DNA from: Rhodospirillaceae bacterium UBA4468
GTDB taxonomy: Bacteria > Pseudomonadota > Alphaproteobacteria > Rhodospirillales > Casp-alpha2
Direction of reading: 5' to 3'
NCBI GenBank assembly: GCA_002389385.1
Contig: DGOK01000119.1
Coordinates: forward strand, 1 to 54,754
Length of the DNA: 54,754 nucleotides
Below, one piece after another: positions 8,006 through 16,443 of this stretch. Every line of letters starts with the position of its first letter. The stretch's first letter is position 1. Under the pieces are notes generated by a model, which did no database searches, was not told the origin of the DNA, and saw nothing but the letters and a program-made list of their open reading frames with translations. A program made the translations under genes and the position numbers.

Positions 8006-8383
8006 ATGGAAAAAACTTCAGTAATCTCTTTTTCAGATACACCACTGAGTGACACCAAACGCCGCCTTTCAGATTTACCTGATCGCTTTGTTGAGGGAGA
8101 CCCTCATCACTCGACACAGATGTGCTTCGAAAGTCCAGATGGTGCATTAATCGCCAGGACATGGACGAGCACGCCCGGCAAATGGCATGCTTTTACTGAT
8201 TGTGATGAGTTCTGCATGATCTTGGAAGGTCACGTTCGTCTGATCGACGAAGATGGCAACGCCAAAACTCATAAAGCTGGTGATGCGTTTTTAATCCCCA
8301 ATGGATTACGGGGTTACTGAGACGTGATCGAGACAACGACCAAGCATTTTGTCATTCGTGATCGCGCCGCAATGTCGTCATGA
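8006..8383 (+). pseudogene. Cupin-domain protein with in-frame stop near its end
   Basis: Small single-domain cupin, 125 codons to the natural stop at 8383. The beta-barrel motifs are visible: a CDEFCMILEGHVRLIDEDG block and HKAGDAFLIPNG. TGA at 8318-8320 ends the protein right after NGLRGY; the same frame then continues DVIETTTKHFVIRD, the normal final strand of EutQ/DUF861-type cupins, so a Trp codon (TGG) is the likely ancestor. Loss of the last strand would probably destabilise the barrel. It starts 7 bases after tauY and is likely cotranscribed with it. Its function in amine or taurine breakdown is unknown; it converges on the dehydrogenase gene to the right. Confidence 0.7.
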
Positions 8384-8396
8384 GAGGTTCTAGGAA

Positions 8397-9956
8397 TTAA
8401 CCCTGAGCTCTTATACGCTCGTTTTTCGGATCCCACGTCGATAGATCACCTTGAACGGTTGCGCTAAACCGCTCTCCAAATATATCGACTTCAAGGGTTG
8501 TGCCTGGCACAGCAAAATCTGCACGAATTATTCCCAATCCTAATGCTTTGTTTATGCGATACCCCCAACCCGAAGATGTGATTTCGCCAACGATTTCATC
8601 GCCTTTATAGACGCCCTACATATAAGGCGCATCGCATGCATTGCCTTCAATTGTCATCGCGACAAACTGTTTTATCGGCTCACCTGCATTCATAATTGCG
8701 TCGCGACCAATGAATGCTTCTTTTGTGGTGTCGACAAATCGATCAAGCCCCACATCCCAGATATTATAATCTGCTAAAAGGTCACTCTTCCAACCGCGAT
8801 ACCCTTTCTCAAGACGAAGACTATCAAGCGCAAACATCCCAATCGGCTTTAAGTTATGTGGTGCACCTGCCTTCAGAACTGCGTCATAGACCGTTGGTGT
8901 ATCATCAATTGCCGTATGGATTTCCCAACCCAACTCGCCTGCAAACGACACACGTGCCAAGCGACATGGCTTGCCATCAATTTCTGCATTCTGATGTGTG
9001 AGCCAGCGACTCGATAAGTCACCTATCGTTATGCCTGCAAGAAACTCACGGGCTTTCGGACCTGTAAGCAAGTGACAGCAGTACTTTTCAGTTATGCCTG
9101 TAAGTGTCACCGACCCATCCGTTGGTAAATGTGCTGCAAGCCAATCACGATCATGCCACTCAGCCGCCGCTGCTCCAATGAGAAGGAAGCCGTCTTCTTC
9201 CGCCATCACCAACATCTCTGTAATGATCCGCCCCTTCTCATCTGTAAAGTACGCAAGACCAATACGTCCGGCAGATGGCACCTTGCCTGTCGTCATACTC
9301 GACAACCAATAACGTGCACCTGGGCCAGTAACCTGAATGCGTGTGAACCCAGAGATATCCAGAATACCTGCGGCATCATGTACGGCATGGCATTCTTCAC
9401 GCACACGGCGGAACCATGGCCCTTCTCGTTCCCATTGCTCACGGGATTCAAGTGAAACATCATCACCGTCTTTCGCGAGCGCTTGCGTTAATTGTGCTGG
9501 ATCAATGTCGCCGTCGTACTTGTCACATAAAGCACCTTCAAGATCATGTGTCTCAATAAACGGATATAGTTCTTTAAGTTCATAAGGCGAAATAATCTGA
9601 TATTCCATACCCTACATTCGGGCCATACCAGCTGCGCGTTCAAACTCCTGCATACGCTGTTTAGAATGCGCTAATCGAACAGAGTCCGTGACATGGTAAT
9701 TCATTGGGTAATCAACTTCTTCGCCAAGTCGGCGATAAAGTTCTGTCGAATACCGCTGCATGTTCGCGATGACCCAAGAATTCGAAAACGTCGGAATATT
9801 TCCCGCAGCATGCCAGGTTGACCCTGCTGTCAGCTCGTTCTTTTCAAGGAGCACACAATCAGTCCAACCCGCCTTGGCCAAATGGTAAAGTGCAGAAACG
9901 CCAACAACGCCACCACCAATAATGACGACACGTGCAGAGGCTGGTAAATCAGCCAT
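8397..9956 (-). pseudogene. Dimethylglycine/sarcosine dehydrogenase-like gene, two stops and an internal deletion
   Basis: Reads in one frame from ATG 9956 to TAA 8397 (520 codons). The N-terminal part has the FAD motif GGGVVG and GSTWHAAG, whose His normally carries covalent FAD. The C-terminal part is a GcvT-like folate-binding domain (RVSFAGELGWE, LDSLRLEKGYRGW, FIGRDA). Family members have about 810 residues. Here the FAD part jumps from DIDPAQLTQALAK straight to the linker before the GcvT domain, with about 300 residues missing near 9470. TAG stops interrupt the frame at 9612-9614 and 8616-8618; both follow ATG and precede GG. Intact relatives demethylate dimethylglycine or sarcosine and pass formaldehyde to tetrahydrofolate. 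With half of the flavin domain gone this copy is almost surely dead. Confidence 0.85.
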
Positions 9957-10033
9957 TTCCAAACCTTTTTTAACGAGCATTGAATGAACTGATAAGATAA
10001 CAGTTACTGTTTAGTTTTATAAATTTTTCATAC

Positions 10034-11035
10034 TTATGAAAATGGGTTCAATACGATTTTTGCAGCACCTGTCCGACCATTTAGCAGATCATCAAAAGCT
10101 GCTACGCCATCGGAAAGAGGACGCTCTTCCATCCAATCCAAATCACCAAGGGCACCCGATGCCATAGCGGCTACCGTGGCATGAAAATCTGTCATCGTAT
10201 ATGTATAAGCTCCAACGAAAGCTATTTCTTGGAGGGTTAAGCGGCGTGCATCAAATCCATCAACACCATCGCCAAGACCAATATGCACAATGACACCGCC
10301 CGGCCGTGCCGCATTTATAGCGCCCGCCCTTGTATGTTTGTTCCCGACCGCATCTATCACGATTTCAGCGCTGCCTTGATCCAATGAGCCTTCAACTGTT
10401 GGATCAACAATTTTCGAAAAACCGGCATTTTCAGCAGTTTTGCGTCTTAATGGATTAGTTTCCGCAATCGTCACGTCAGCGCATCCGAATGCACGTAATG
10501 CCAACGCAGCACCTAACCCTACTGCACCACTTCCCATCACCAAAGCACTTGCCTCAGAGATAGGTCGGCTCGCGTGTCGTGATGCCAAGACCACGCCATG
10601 CCATGACGTCGCCAATGGCTCAGCTAATGAGGCATGGATCAGATCAAGGTTATCAGGGACTTCGATGATATTCCGACGCGGTACAATCAGGCGTTCTGCA
10701 AAAGCACCCTGTCGTGGCGGCATAGAAATAATTTCTCGCTCTGCACATAAATTTTCTCGGCCAGAAAGGCAATCACTGCAATGCCCGCAAGTCACAAGTG
10801 GATTTATAACAACTCGCATACCCTCATCGTTACCACCGCGTATAATGCCAGCAGCTTCATGCCCAAGAATAAGCGGTGCTGGGCGCCTGTCGTCATGCCC
10901 CATAAATGCATGCATATCAGAACCACAAATCCCCACCGCATTCACTTCGATAAGCACATCACCTATACCTGCCATCGGCTCAGACGCTTCTTGGAATTGG
11001 ATAGTTTTAGGTCCTGTATAAACGAGCGCCTTCAT
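10034..11035 (-). CDS. Zinc-dependent medium-chain dehydrogenase, L-idonate/sorbitol dehydrogenase type
   Basis: 333 residues. The catalytic zinc site shows GICGSDMHAF (Cys about 37) and GHEAAG (His about 60), and the structural zinc cluster is CGHCSDCLSGRENLC (about residues 78-92). A Rossmann motif GSGAVGLG binds NAD(P). GGAGA precedes the ATG. It lies 20 bases downstream of an SDR gene of the gluconate 5-dehydrogenase type, and a divergent LacI-family gene lies beyond. This IdnD-IdnO-like pairing suggests interconversion of idonate, 5-ketogluconate and gluconate, or of a related sugar acid or polyol. The exact substrate is inferred from context only. Confidence 0.8.
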   Translation of the reverse strand: MKALVYTGPKTIQFQEASEPMAGIGDVLIEVNAVGICGSDMHAFMGHDDRRPAPLILGHEAAGIIRGGNDEGMRVVINPLVTCGHCSDCLSGRENLCAEREIISMPPRQGAFAERLIVPRRNIIEVPDNLDLIHASLAEPLATSWHGVVLASRHASRPISEASALVMGSGAVGLGAALALRAFGCADVTIAETNPLRRKTAENAGFSKIVDPTVEGSLDQGSAEIVIDAVGNKHTRAGAINAARPGGVIVHIGLGDGVDGFDARRLTLQEIAFVGAYTYTMTDFHATVAAMASGALGDLDWMEERPLSDGVAAFDDLLNGRTGAAKIVLNPFS

Positions 11036-11055
11036 GAGCGTGTCTCCAATAATTG

Positions 11056-11832
11056 TTACTTTGCTGTGTATCCACCATCGACAGGGATTGTCTGTCCTGT
11101 GATATAGGCTGATGCAGGCGATGATAGAAATACGGTTATGCCATCTAAGTCATTCAGACTGCCATTGCGGCCAATCGCCGTCATGTTTGCATTGTGAGCA
11201 GATATCTCTGGATCATTGAAAACCGGTGCCGTTAGCCCGGTTGGGAAAAATCCAGGCGCAATCGCATTGGTCGTAATCCCATCTTTCGACCAAGCCTCAG
11301 CCATCGCTCGCGTTAACTGAACAACGCCACCCTTCGATGCACCGTAGGGCATACTATTCGCAAACGCGCGGTAGCTTTGTAACGATGCGATGTTGATGAT
11401 CCGTCCATAACCTTGCTGTGTCATGCCTGGCACACACGCCCGCGCCAAAAAAAATGGCACCGTTAGATTTAGATGTATCGTTTGGTTCCAGGTCTCCATT
11501 GAGACGTCTTCCCAAGGCTCCCTATGATTGACACCAGCAGCATTCACCAAGATTGTTGGTGCACCAAATGTACGAGACGCCTGCGCATACAAATCCTGAA
11601 TAATATCCCGATCACCTAGATCGATGGCAACAACTGACGCTTGTCCGCCATCATCACGAACAGACGATTCCGTTTTCGAAAGTCGCTCTTGATCTCGGCC
11701 CACAAGCACGACTTTTGCGCCTGCCTTAGCAAGCGCATAGGCCATATGCTGACCTATGCCAGATGAAGCGCCAGTAACAAGAGCTACCTGATCATCTAGC
11801 CAAAACTCATCAATTTTCGGTTTGTCAGTCAT
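11056..11832 (-). CDS. SDR oxidoreductase, gluconate 5-dehydrogenase-like
   Basis: 258 residues with a full SDR set: TGASSGIG (cofactor), NAAG, the catalytic Ser in NIASLQS, and YGASK (Tyr and Lys). The PGFFPT block after the active site and the C-terminal ITGQTIPVDGG are typical of 5-keto-D-gluconate reductases (IdnO/Ga5DH). It is first in a two-gene minus-strand operon with the zinc dehydrogenase. Its promoter region holds a perfect LacI-type palindrome shared with the divergent repressor gene, so the pair is probably repressed by that LacI protein and induced by a sugar acid. Confidence 0.82.
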   Translation of the reverse strand: MTDKPKIDEFWLDDQVALVTGASSGIGQHMAYALAKAGAKVVLVGRDQERLSKTESSVRDDGGQASVVAIDLGDRDIIQDLYAQASRTFGAPTILVNAAGVNHREPWEDVSMETWNQTIHLNLTVPFFLARACVPGMTQQGYGRIINIASLQSYRAFANSMPYGASKGGVVQLTRAMAEAWSKDGITTNAIAPGFFPTGLTAPVFNDPEISAHNANMTAIGRNGSLNDLDGITVFLSSPASAYITGQTIPVDGGYTAK

Positions 11833-11901
11833 GGTTTAGATTGAATATTGCGTCGGGGAAGTGTGTGGTTGAAATTTTCTCAATCCCTTTATATACATCA
11901 A

Positions 11902-11915
11902 TGTAAGCGCTTACA
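11902..11915. promoter_or_regulatory. LacI/GalR-family operator
   Basis: TGTAAGCGCTTACA is a perfect 14-bp palindrome with the central CG step typical of LacI/GalR operators. It lies in the divergent region, 70 bases upstream of the SDR start and 103 bases upstream of the LacI-family start. It most likely controls both directions. Confidence 0.8.
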
Positions 11916-12017
11916 ATAACGTGACATGCCTATTAATATGAGTCAATATTATTTCCTGTGTTCGCACAACGCGAATGGAACAAAGTTGTCTACCAAACGG
12001 ATTATTCAGGCATATTT

Positions 12018-13052
12018 ATGAAACCAGTTTCCACGCCGACGCTTCAAGACATTGCGGATGCCGTGAACGTATCGACGGCGACGGTATCGCGGGTAATCAA
12101 TAATCCTGAGAACGTTCGCCCTGCCTTGCGTGAACTTGTCCAAGCTCAAATCGACGCATTGGGATATGTCCGGCACGGCGCCGCACGGGAACTGGCTTCA
12201 TCAAAAAGCTATACGATTGGTGCCCTTATCCCAACTTTGGAAAGTGCAATTTTTGCGAGCGGCGTGAATGCAATTGAGAGCGTTCTTGTTGACGCGGGCT
12301 ATACTCTCCTCCTCGCCGTAACAAACTATGACACCGCCCAGGAACACCGACAGATTCAAAAACTTATTGGACAGGGCGTCGATGGATTGATCCTTTTTGG
12401 GCGTGACCATACACCAGAAACACTCGAGCTTTTACATCGTCAACAATGCCCATTCGTCATGACATGGACGTATTCAGATAGCTCTATCCTGCCCTGCATA
12501 GGCTTTGATAACGTCGCTGCTTCAAACGAAGTCGGGAACCATCTCATAGGCCTTGGACATACACGCATCGGCGTGATTGCTGGCATCACAACTGGAAATG
12601 ACCGGGCACGAGAACGTGTCGCAGGTATCCACGACGCATTAGTCACGCATGGATTACAATTACATTCCCATAATGTCATTGAGCAGCCTTATGAATTAGC
12701 CGGCGGGCGATAAGGCTTGCGACAATTAATAGATCAACCGCTTGATGAACGCCCCACAGCAATTTTCTGCGGTAATGATGTATTGGCCATTGGCGCTATG
12801 TTAGAAGCGCAGCATCGAGGCATCTCAATTCCGGATGATCTCTCAATTGTTGAATTTGACGATCTCCCGATGGCAGAATATTTACCACCAGGTCTGACGA
12901 CAGTTCACGTCCCAAGCAAACGAATGGGCGCAGAGGCTGCACGTTATATTTTGAACAAGGCTGCGGGGAAGCCTGTTGAAGATCGCGTGCAGTTATCAAC
13001 AAACCTCGTTCTGCGCGGCACAACCGCTGCACCTCCCAAAGTTTTAGTCTAA
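12018..13052 (+). pseudogene. LacI-family transcriptional regulator interrupted by a stop
   Basis: 345 codons from ATG 12018, chosen because AGG lies 8 bases upstream and the helix-turn-helix (TLQDIADAVNVSTATVSRVIN) begins there. A periplasmic-binding-protein-like sensor domain follows (GALIPTLESAIFASGV, CIGFDNVAAS, PTAIFCGNDVLAIGA, LSIVEFDDL). TAA at 12711-12713 interrupts codon 232 after LAGGR; the frame then goes on unbroken to 13052. Relatives have Gln or a similar residue there, and CAA to TAA explains it. The truncated product would keep the DNA-binding domain and half of the sensor domain but lose the rest, so it should not respond normally to inducer. It resembles GntR or IdnR-type gluconate repressors by context. 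Confidence 0.85.
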
Positions 13053-13159
13053 CATCATCATATTAAAGCAAATGAGCACCTGCTTCTTGGATAACGCCCA
13101 GGCACACCCCACATTAATAGAAGCACATCTAACCAAAGAACAAGGAAGAGAGTTTTACC

Positions 13160-13543
13160 ATGGATAAAGAACGTTATGACGCAGGCATGAAGGTCCGCCG
13201 TGAAGTCCTTGGAGATGAGTATGTAGACCGGTCTGTTGCAGCCACAGATGATGTAACCCGGCCATTGCAAGATCTCGTTAATGAATATGGCTGGGGCGCA
13301 ACCTGGGCGCGCGATGTTTTAGATCGACGCACGAGAAGCCTTATCAATATCGGCATGCTGACTGCGCTTAACCGTCCACACGAACTATCTGTTCACTTAA
13401 AGGGCGCATTGAATAATGGTTGCACGCGTGAAGAGATCGCTGAAGTTGCCTTACATACAGCGATTTATTGCGGCATCCCCGCAGCACTCGACACAATGCG
13501 TAACGTAAAGAAAGCCTTTGATGATGCGGATGCTGAGAGCTGA
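13160..13543 (+). CDS. Carboxymuconolactone decarboxylase family protein
   Basis: 127 residues, the size of PcaC. It contains the CMD core LVNEYGWGATWARDVLDRRTRSLINIGMLT, written here as blocks LVNEYGWG and RSLINIGM, plus HLKGALNNG, EEIAEV and TAIYCGIPAA. The absence of a CxxC pair argues against the AhpD peroxidase branch and fits the decarboxylase branch. Its stop overlaps the start of the next gene (TGATG), so the two are translationally coupled. No other protocatechuate-pathway gene is nearby, so the true substrate is open. Confidence 0.83.
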   Translation: MDKERYDAGMKVRREVLGDEYVDRSVAATDDVTRPLQDLVNEYGWGATWARDVLDRRTRSLINIGMLTALNRPHELSVHLKGALNNGCTREEIAEVALHTAIYCGIPAALDTMRNVKKAFDDADAES

Positions 13544-14556
13544 TGCTCAAACTTTCTGTCCTTGATCAATCCATCGCTGCTGAAGGCGTTTCAGAGGCGC
13601 AATCCATTCGAGATACTATTGCGTTGGCGAAGCGTTGTGAGGATTTAGGGTACGCACGGTTCTGGGTATCAGAACATCATAACCATCCAACCATCGTAGG
13701 CACCGCGCCTGAGATTATGATGGCGGCTATCGGACAATCGACGTCCCGCATTCGAATTGGCAGTGCCGGTGTCATGCTACCACATTATGCGCCATTTAAA
13801 GTCGCAGAACAATTCCGTGTCCTGGACGCCATCGCGCCAGGTCGGATTGATCTGGGGCTTGGTCGCGCACCGGGGTCTGACCAGAAAACGGCTTATGCGA
13901 TGAACCCGAATGCCGGTCAGGCTGCAGAGCATTTTCCAGAAAATGTGCGCGACTTGATGGCTTGGGTCACGGACGAGCCACTTATCGACAGACATCCTCA
14001 TACTGGTCTCGTTGCTCACCCAAAAGGCGAGACATCACCAGACGTATGGATGTTGGGGACATCAGATTATGGCGCACAAGTTGCGGCATATTTTGGCCTA
14101 CCCTATTGCTTTGCGCATTTTATTACTGATGGCCAAGGCGTTGAGAGAGCATTCTCTGTCTACCGTGAGAATTATAAACCAAGCCCTCGCTTCCCTGAGC
14201 CCATCGCCAATGTGTGCGTTTGGGCGTTAGCGGCTGAGACGCAAGAAGATGCTACACGTTTATTTTCACCGCGCGCACATTGGAAAGCGCGTCGAGATTA
14301 TGGCGAGCTTCGGAATATTCAAAGTTCAGATGCCATTAAAGATTTTGATTACAGCCCACCAGAACAGCGGCGCATGGACAACCTATATGAAACTGCCATT
14401 TATGGCACAGCACCAGATGTCTATGCGCGACTTCAGTCTTTGGCGACAAAGTTAGATATCGATGAAGTTGTCATACTCACCTGGACCCACGCCCAGCAAG
14501 ATCGCGAACGATCCTATGAATTGCTGGCTGCTGAGATGAATAAAGCTGACGCTTAA
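13543..14556 (+). CDS. LLM-class flavin-dependent oxidoreductase (luciferase-like)
   Basis: 337 residues of the bacterial-luciferase-like TIM-barrel family, MsnO8 type. Recognisable blocks are LSVLDQS at the N-terminus, FWVSEHHNHP (about 42), IRIGSAGVMLPHY, APGRIDLGLGRAPGSD, and DVWMLGTSDYGAQVAA. Members use reduced FMN or F420-like flavin and O2 to oxidise small organics, often sulfonates or alkanes; no substrate motif settles this one. It is coupled to the upstream carboxymuconolactone decarboxylase-like gene, and its stop overlaps the convergent proS stop by 4 bases. Confidence 0.85.
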   Translation: MLKLSVLDQSIAAEGVSEAQSIRDTIALAKRCEDLGYARFWVSEHHNHPTIVGTAPEIMMAAIGQSTSRIRIGSAGVMLPHYAPFKVAEQFRVLDAIAPGRIDLGLGRAPGSDQKTAYAMNPNAGQAAEHFPENVRDLMAWVTDEPLIDRHPHTGLVAHPKGETSPDVWMLGTSDYGAQVAAYFGLPYCFAHFITDGQGVERAFSVYRENYKPSPRFPEPIANVCVWALAAETQEDATRLFSPRAHWKARRDYGELRNIQSSDAIKDFDYSPPEQRRMDNLYETAIYGTAPDVYARLQSLATKLDIDEVVILTWTHAQQDRERSYELLAAEMNKADA

Positions 14557-16316
14557 AACGACTCCGCAACCACCGCATCACGGCGTGCATTGGCGGCGGC
14601 GATTTCGCTTGTGACGAAACCAGATAAACGTTCAACGGCTTCATCCAACGTCACGGTGTCTTTCTCGTCCGTCAATCTGTTATAAATCTCAACTTTGCCG
14701 TCAGCGAGGTCGCGACCGAAGACAACACGAAGTGGGAAGCCTAGGATTTCTCCATCTTTGAGCTTTGAGCCCATGCTGCCTTTTCGATCATCAACGACAC
14801 ACTCGCAACCGCGTGCTTCAAGCTCGGCAGCCATTTTCTCAGCTGCGGCCATCATTTCAGGATTGTCTGCCTTCACAGGAACCAGATGCGCATGATATGG
14901 CGCAATGATGACAGGCCATTTAATGCCTGTATCCTGATCACAATTCTGGTCCACAAGCGTTTGTAAAATCCGCGTTGTACCAATGCCGTAACAGCCCATG
15001 TGGAAATTTTGAAACTTTTGATTGGAATCTGTCACACCAGCACTCAAGGCTTCGGAATATTTTGTGCCTAACTTGAACACATGCCCAATCTCGATACCTT
15101 TGCATTGTAGTAACGGCACACCATCCGGGCCAATCTCGCCCACACGCGCCATTCGCAAATCTACAGTTTCTGGCATATCGAAGTCACGGCCAGGCATTGT
15201 ATGAACAGCGTGCTTACCAGCTTCGCAACATCCAGACACCAGACTTGTGACCCCCTCAAGTGACGTGTCCGCAATCATCTTCACACCAGGTTTAAGACCA
15301 ATCGGCCCAACGTAGCCAGGCGCGCATCCTGTAACTTTGTGAACAGTATCTGCATCTGATGGCTGAGCCGCAATCGCACCAAAATGGTTGCTTAGCTTAA
15401 CTGCGTTCACATCACAATCGCCACGGATCAGTACAATGATTGGCTCAGTCTTGTCTTGATAAACAAGATCAAACACCAAAGTCTTCAGCACAGCAGACGG
15501 TGCGACGCCGACAAAATCAGCAACTTTAACAATTGTTTCTGAATCCGGTGTCTCAATGATTTTCATCTCGCCGTCTTCAGCTTTTTCACCAGCAGGTGTT
15601 TGGCTTACGGCACGCTCAAGGTTTGCCGCGTAGTTTTCGCTATATAAAAGCGTATCTTCGCCAGCTTCGCTCGTTGCCATGAATTCTTCCGAGGCCGAGC
15701 CGCCGATAGCGCCCGAGTCGGCCTGAACGATCATGTAATCAAATGCCATTTTCTTATATACGGCATGATAGGCTTGGCGCATTTTCCGATAAGAAAGATC
15801 AAGCCCATCATTATCCAGATCAAAGCTATAAGCGTCCATCATGATGAATTCACGCGAGCGCAGTAATCCTGAACGAGGGCGGAGTTCATCTCGAAACTTC
15901 AGGTTCTGTTGGAACAAATTGAGGGGCATTTGCGCAGGGCTGCGAATCAAGTGCTTTGCGAAATCGCACACAACTTCTTCGGCGGTCGGGCTCATACCAA
16001 ATATGCGGCCTTTACGATCTTCTGATTTAAACATCAGTTTCTCGTGCTCATAAACTGCCCAACGGCCAGATTGTTGCCAAATCTCAGCGCTTTGCAAAAT
16101 TGGTAGACGAACCTGCATCCCGCCATTTCGGGTAATCTCTTCAGAAATAATTTTTGAGACTTTTTCCTCGACCCGGTACATTAAACCAGAGAAGCAAAAT
16201 ATGCCCGCCGCATGACGATGAATATACCCACCACGCAACAACCACGCTTGCGCTATGTCGTCTGCGTCCGAGGGCATTTCCCTCATCACCTGAATACCGA
16301 TCTGCGAAGCTTTCAT
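14553..16316 (-). CDS. proS: Prolyl-tRNA synthetase with editing (INS) domain
   Basis: 587 residues, aligning from MKASQ with the E. coli-type enzyme start. Class II motifs are present: the SPTAEE (TxE) proline-binding loop, motif 2 FRDELRPRSGLLRSREF, and motif 3 GCYGIGTTR. Between motifs 2 and 3 lies a complete YbaK-like insertion (about residues 250-400) with the conserved LKTL lysine, GPIGL, and GCC elements that hydrolyse mischarged Ala-tRNAPro. Many alphaproteobacteria have a shorter ProRS in which this domain is cut down, so the full form is notable. The N-terminal stretch IHRHAAGIFCFSGL also departs from the usual RKLASGLYTWLP. It could be the only ProRS or a divergent second copy. Confidence 0.9.
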   Translation of the reverse strand: MKASQIGIQVMREMPSDADDIAQAWLLRGGYIHRHAAGIFCFSGLMYRVEEKVSKIISEEITRNGGMQVRLPILQSAEIWQQSGRWAVYEHEKLMFKSEDRKGRIFGMSPTAEEVVCDFAKHLIRSPAQMPLNLFQQNLKFRDELRPRSGLLRSREFIMMDAYSFDLDNDGLDLSYRKMRQAYHAVYKKMAFDYMIVQADSGAIGGSASEEFMATSEAGEDTLLYSENYAANLERAVSQTPAGEKAEDGEMKIIETPDSETIVKVADFVGVAPSAVLKTLVFDLVYQDKTEPIIVLIRGDCDVNAVKLSNHFGAIAAQPSDADTVHKVTGCAPGYVGPIGLKPGVKMIADTSLEGVTSLVSGCCEAGKHAVHTMPGRDFDMPETVDLRMARVGEIGPDGVPLLQCKGIEIGHVFKLGTKYSEALSAGVTDSNQKFQNFHMGCYGIGTTRILQTLVDQNCDQDTGIKWPVIIAPYHAHLVPVKADNPEMMAAAEKMAAELEARGCECVVDDRKGSMGSKLKDGEILGFPLRVVFGRDLADGKVEIYNRLTDEKDTVTLDEAVERLSGFVTSEIAAANARRDAVVAESF

Positions 16317-16443
16317 AACGATGCAACTGCCTTTTCTAGATGTCAGCTGGGAGGCGTTGCCACCGAAGCCAACAAAAACATGGATTTGGCAGGAACCTAC
16401 TCCCTAGGCATAACTTTTTCCACCGTAATTCGCTAAAGCAGGT

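Noticed and set aside
6944..8320. TGA read as tryptophan (alternative genetic code)
   Set aside because: TGA is the natural stop of tauB, tauC, livG, coxM and other intact genes here, and TAG and TAA stops also interrupt genes, so a TGA-only reassignment does not explain the pattern.
16317..16443. RNA leader or riboswitch ahead of proS
   Set aside because: No stable paired elements or known riboswitch core could be drawn in these 127 bases.
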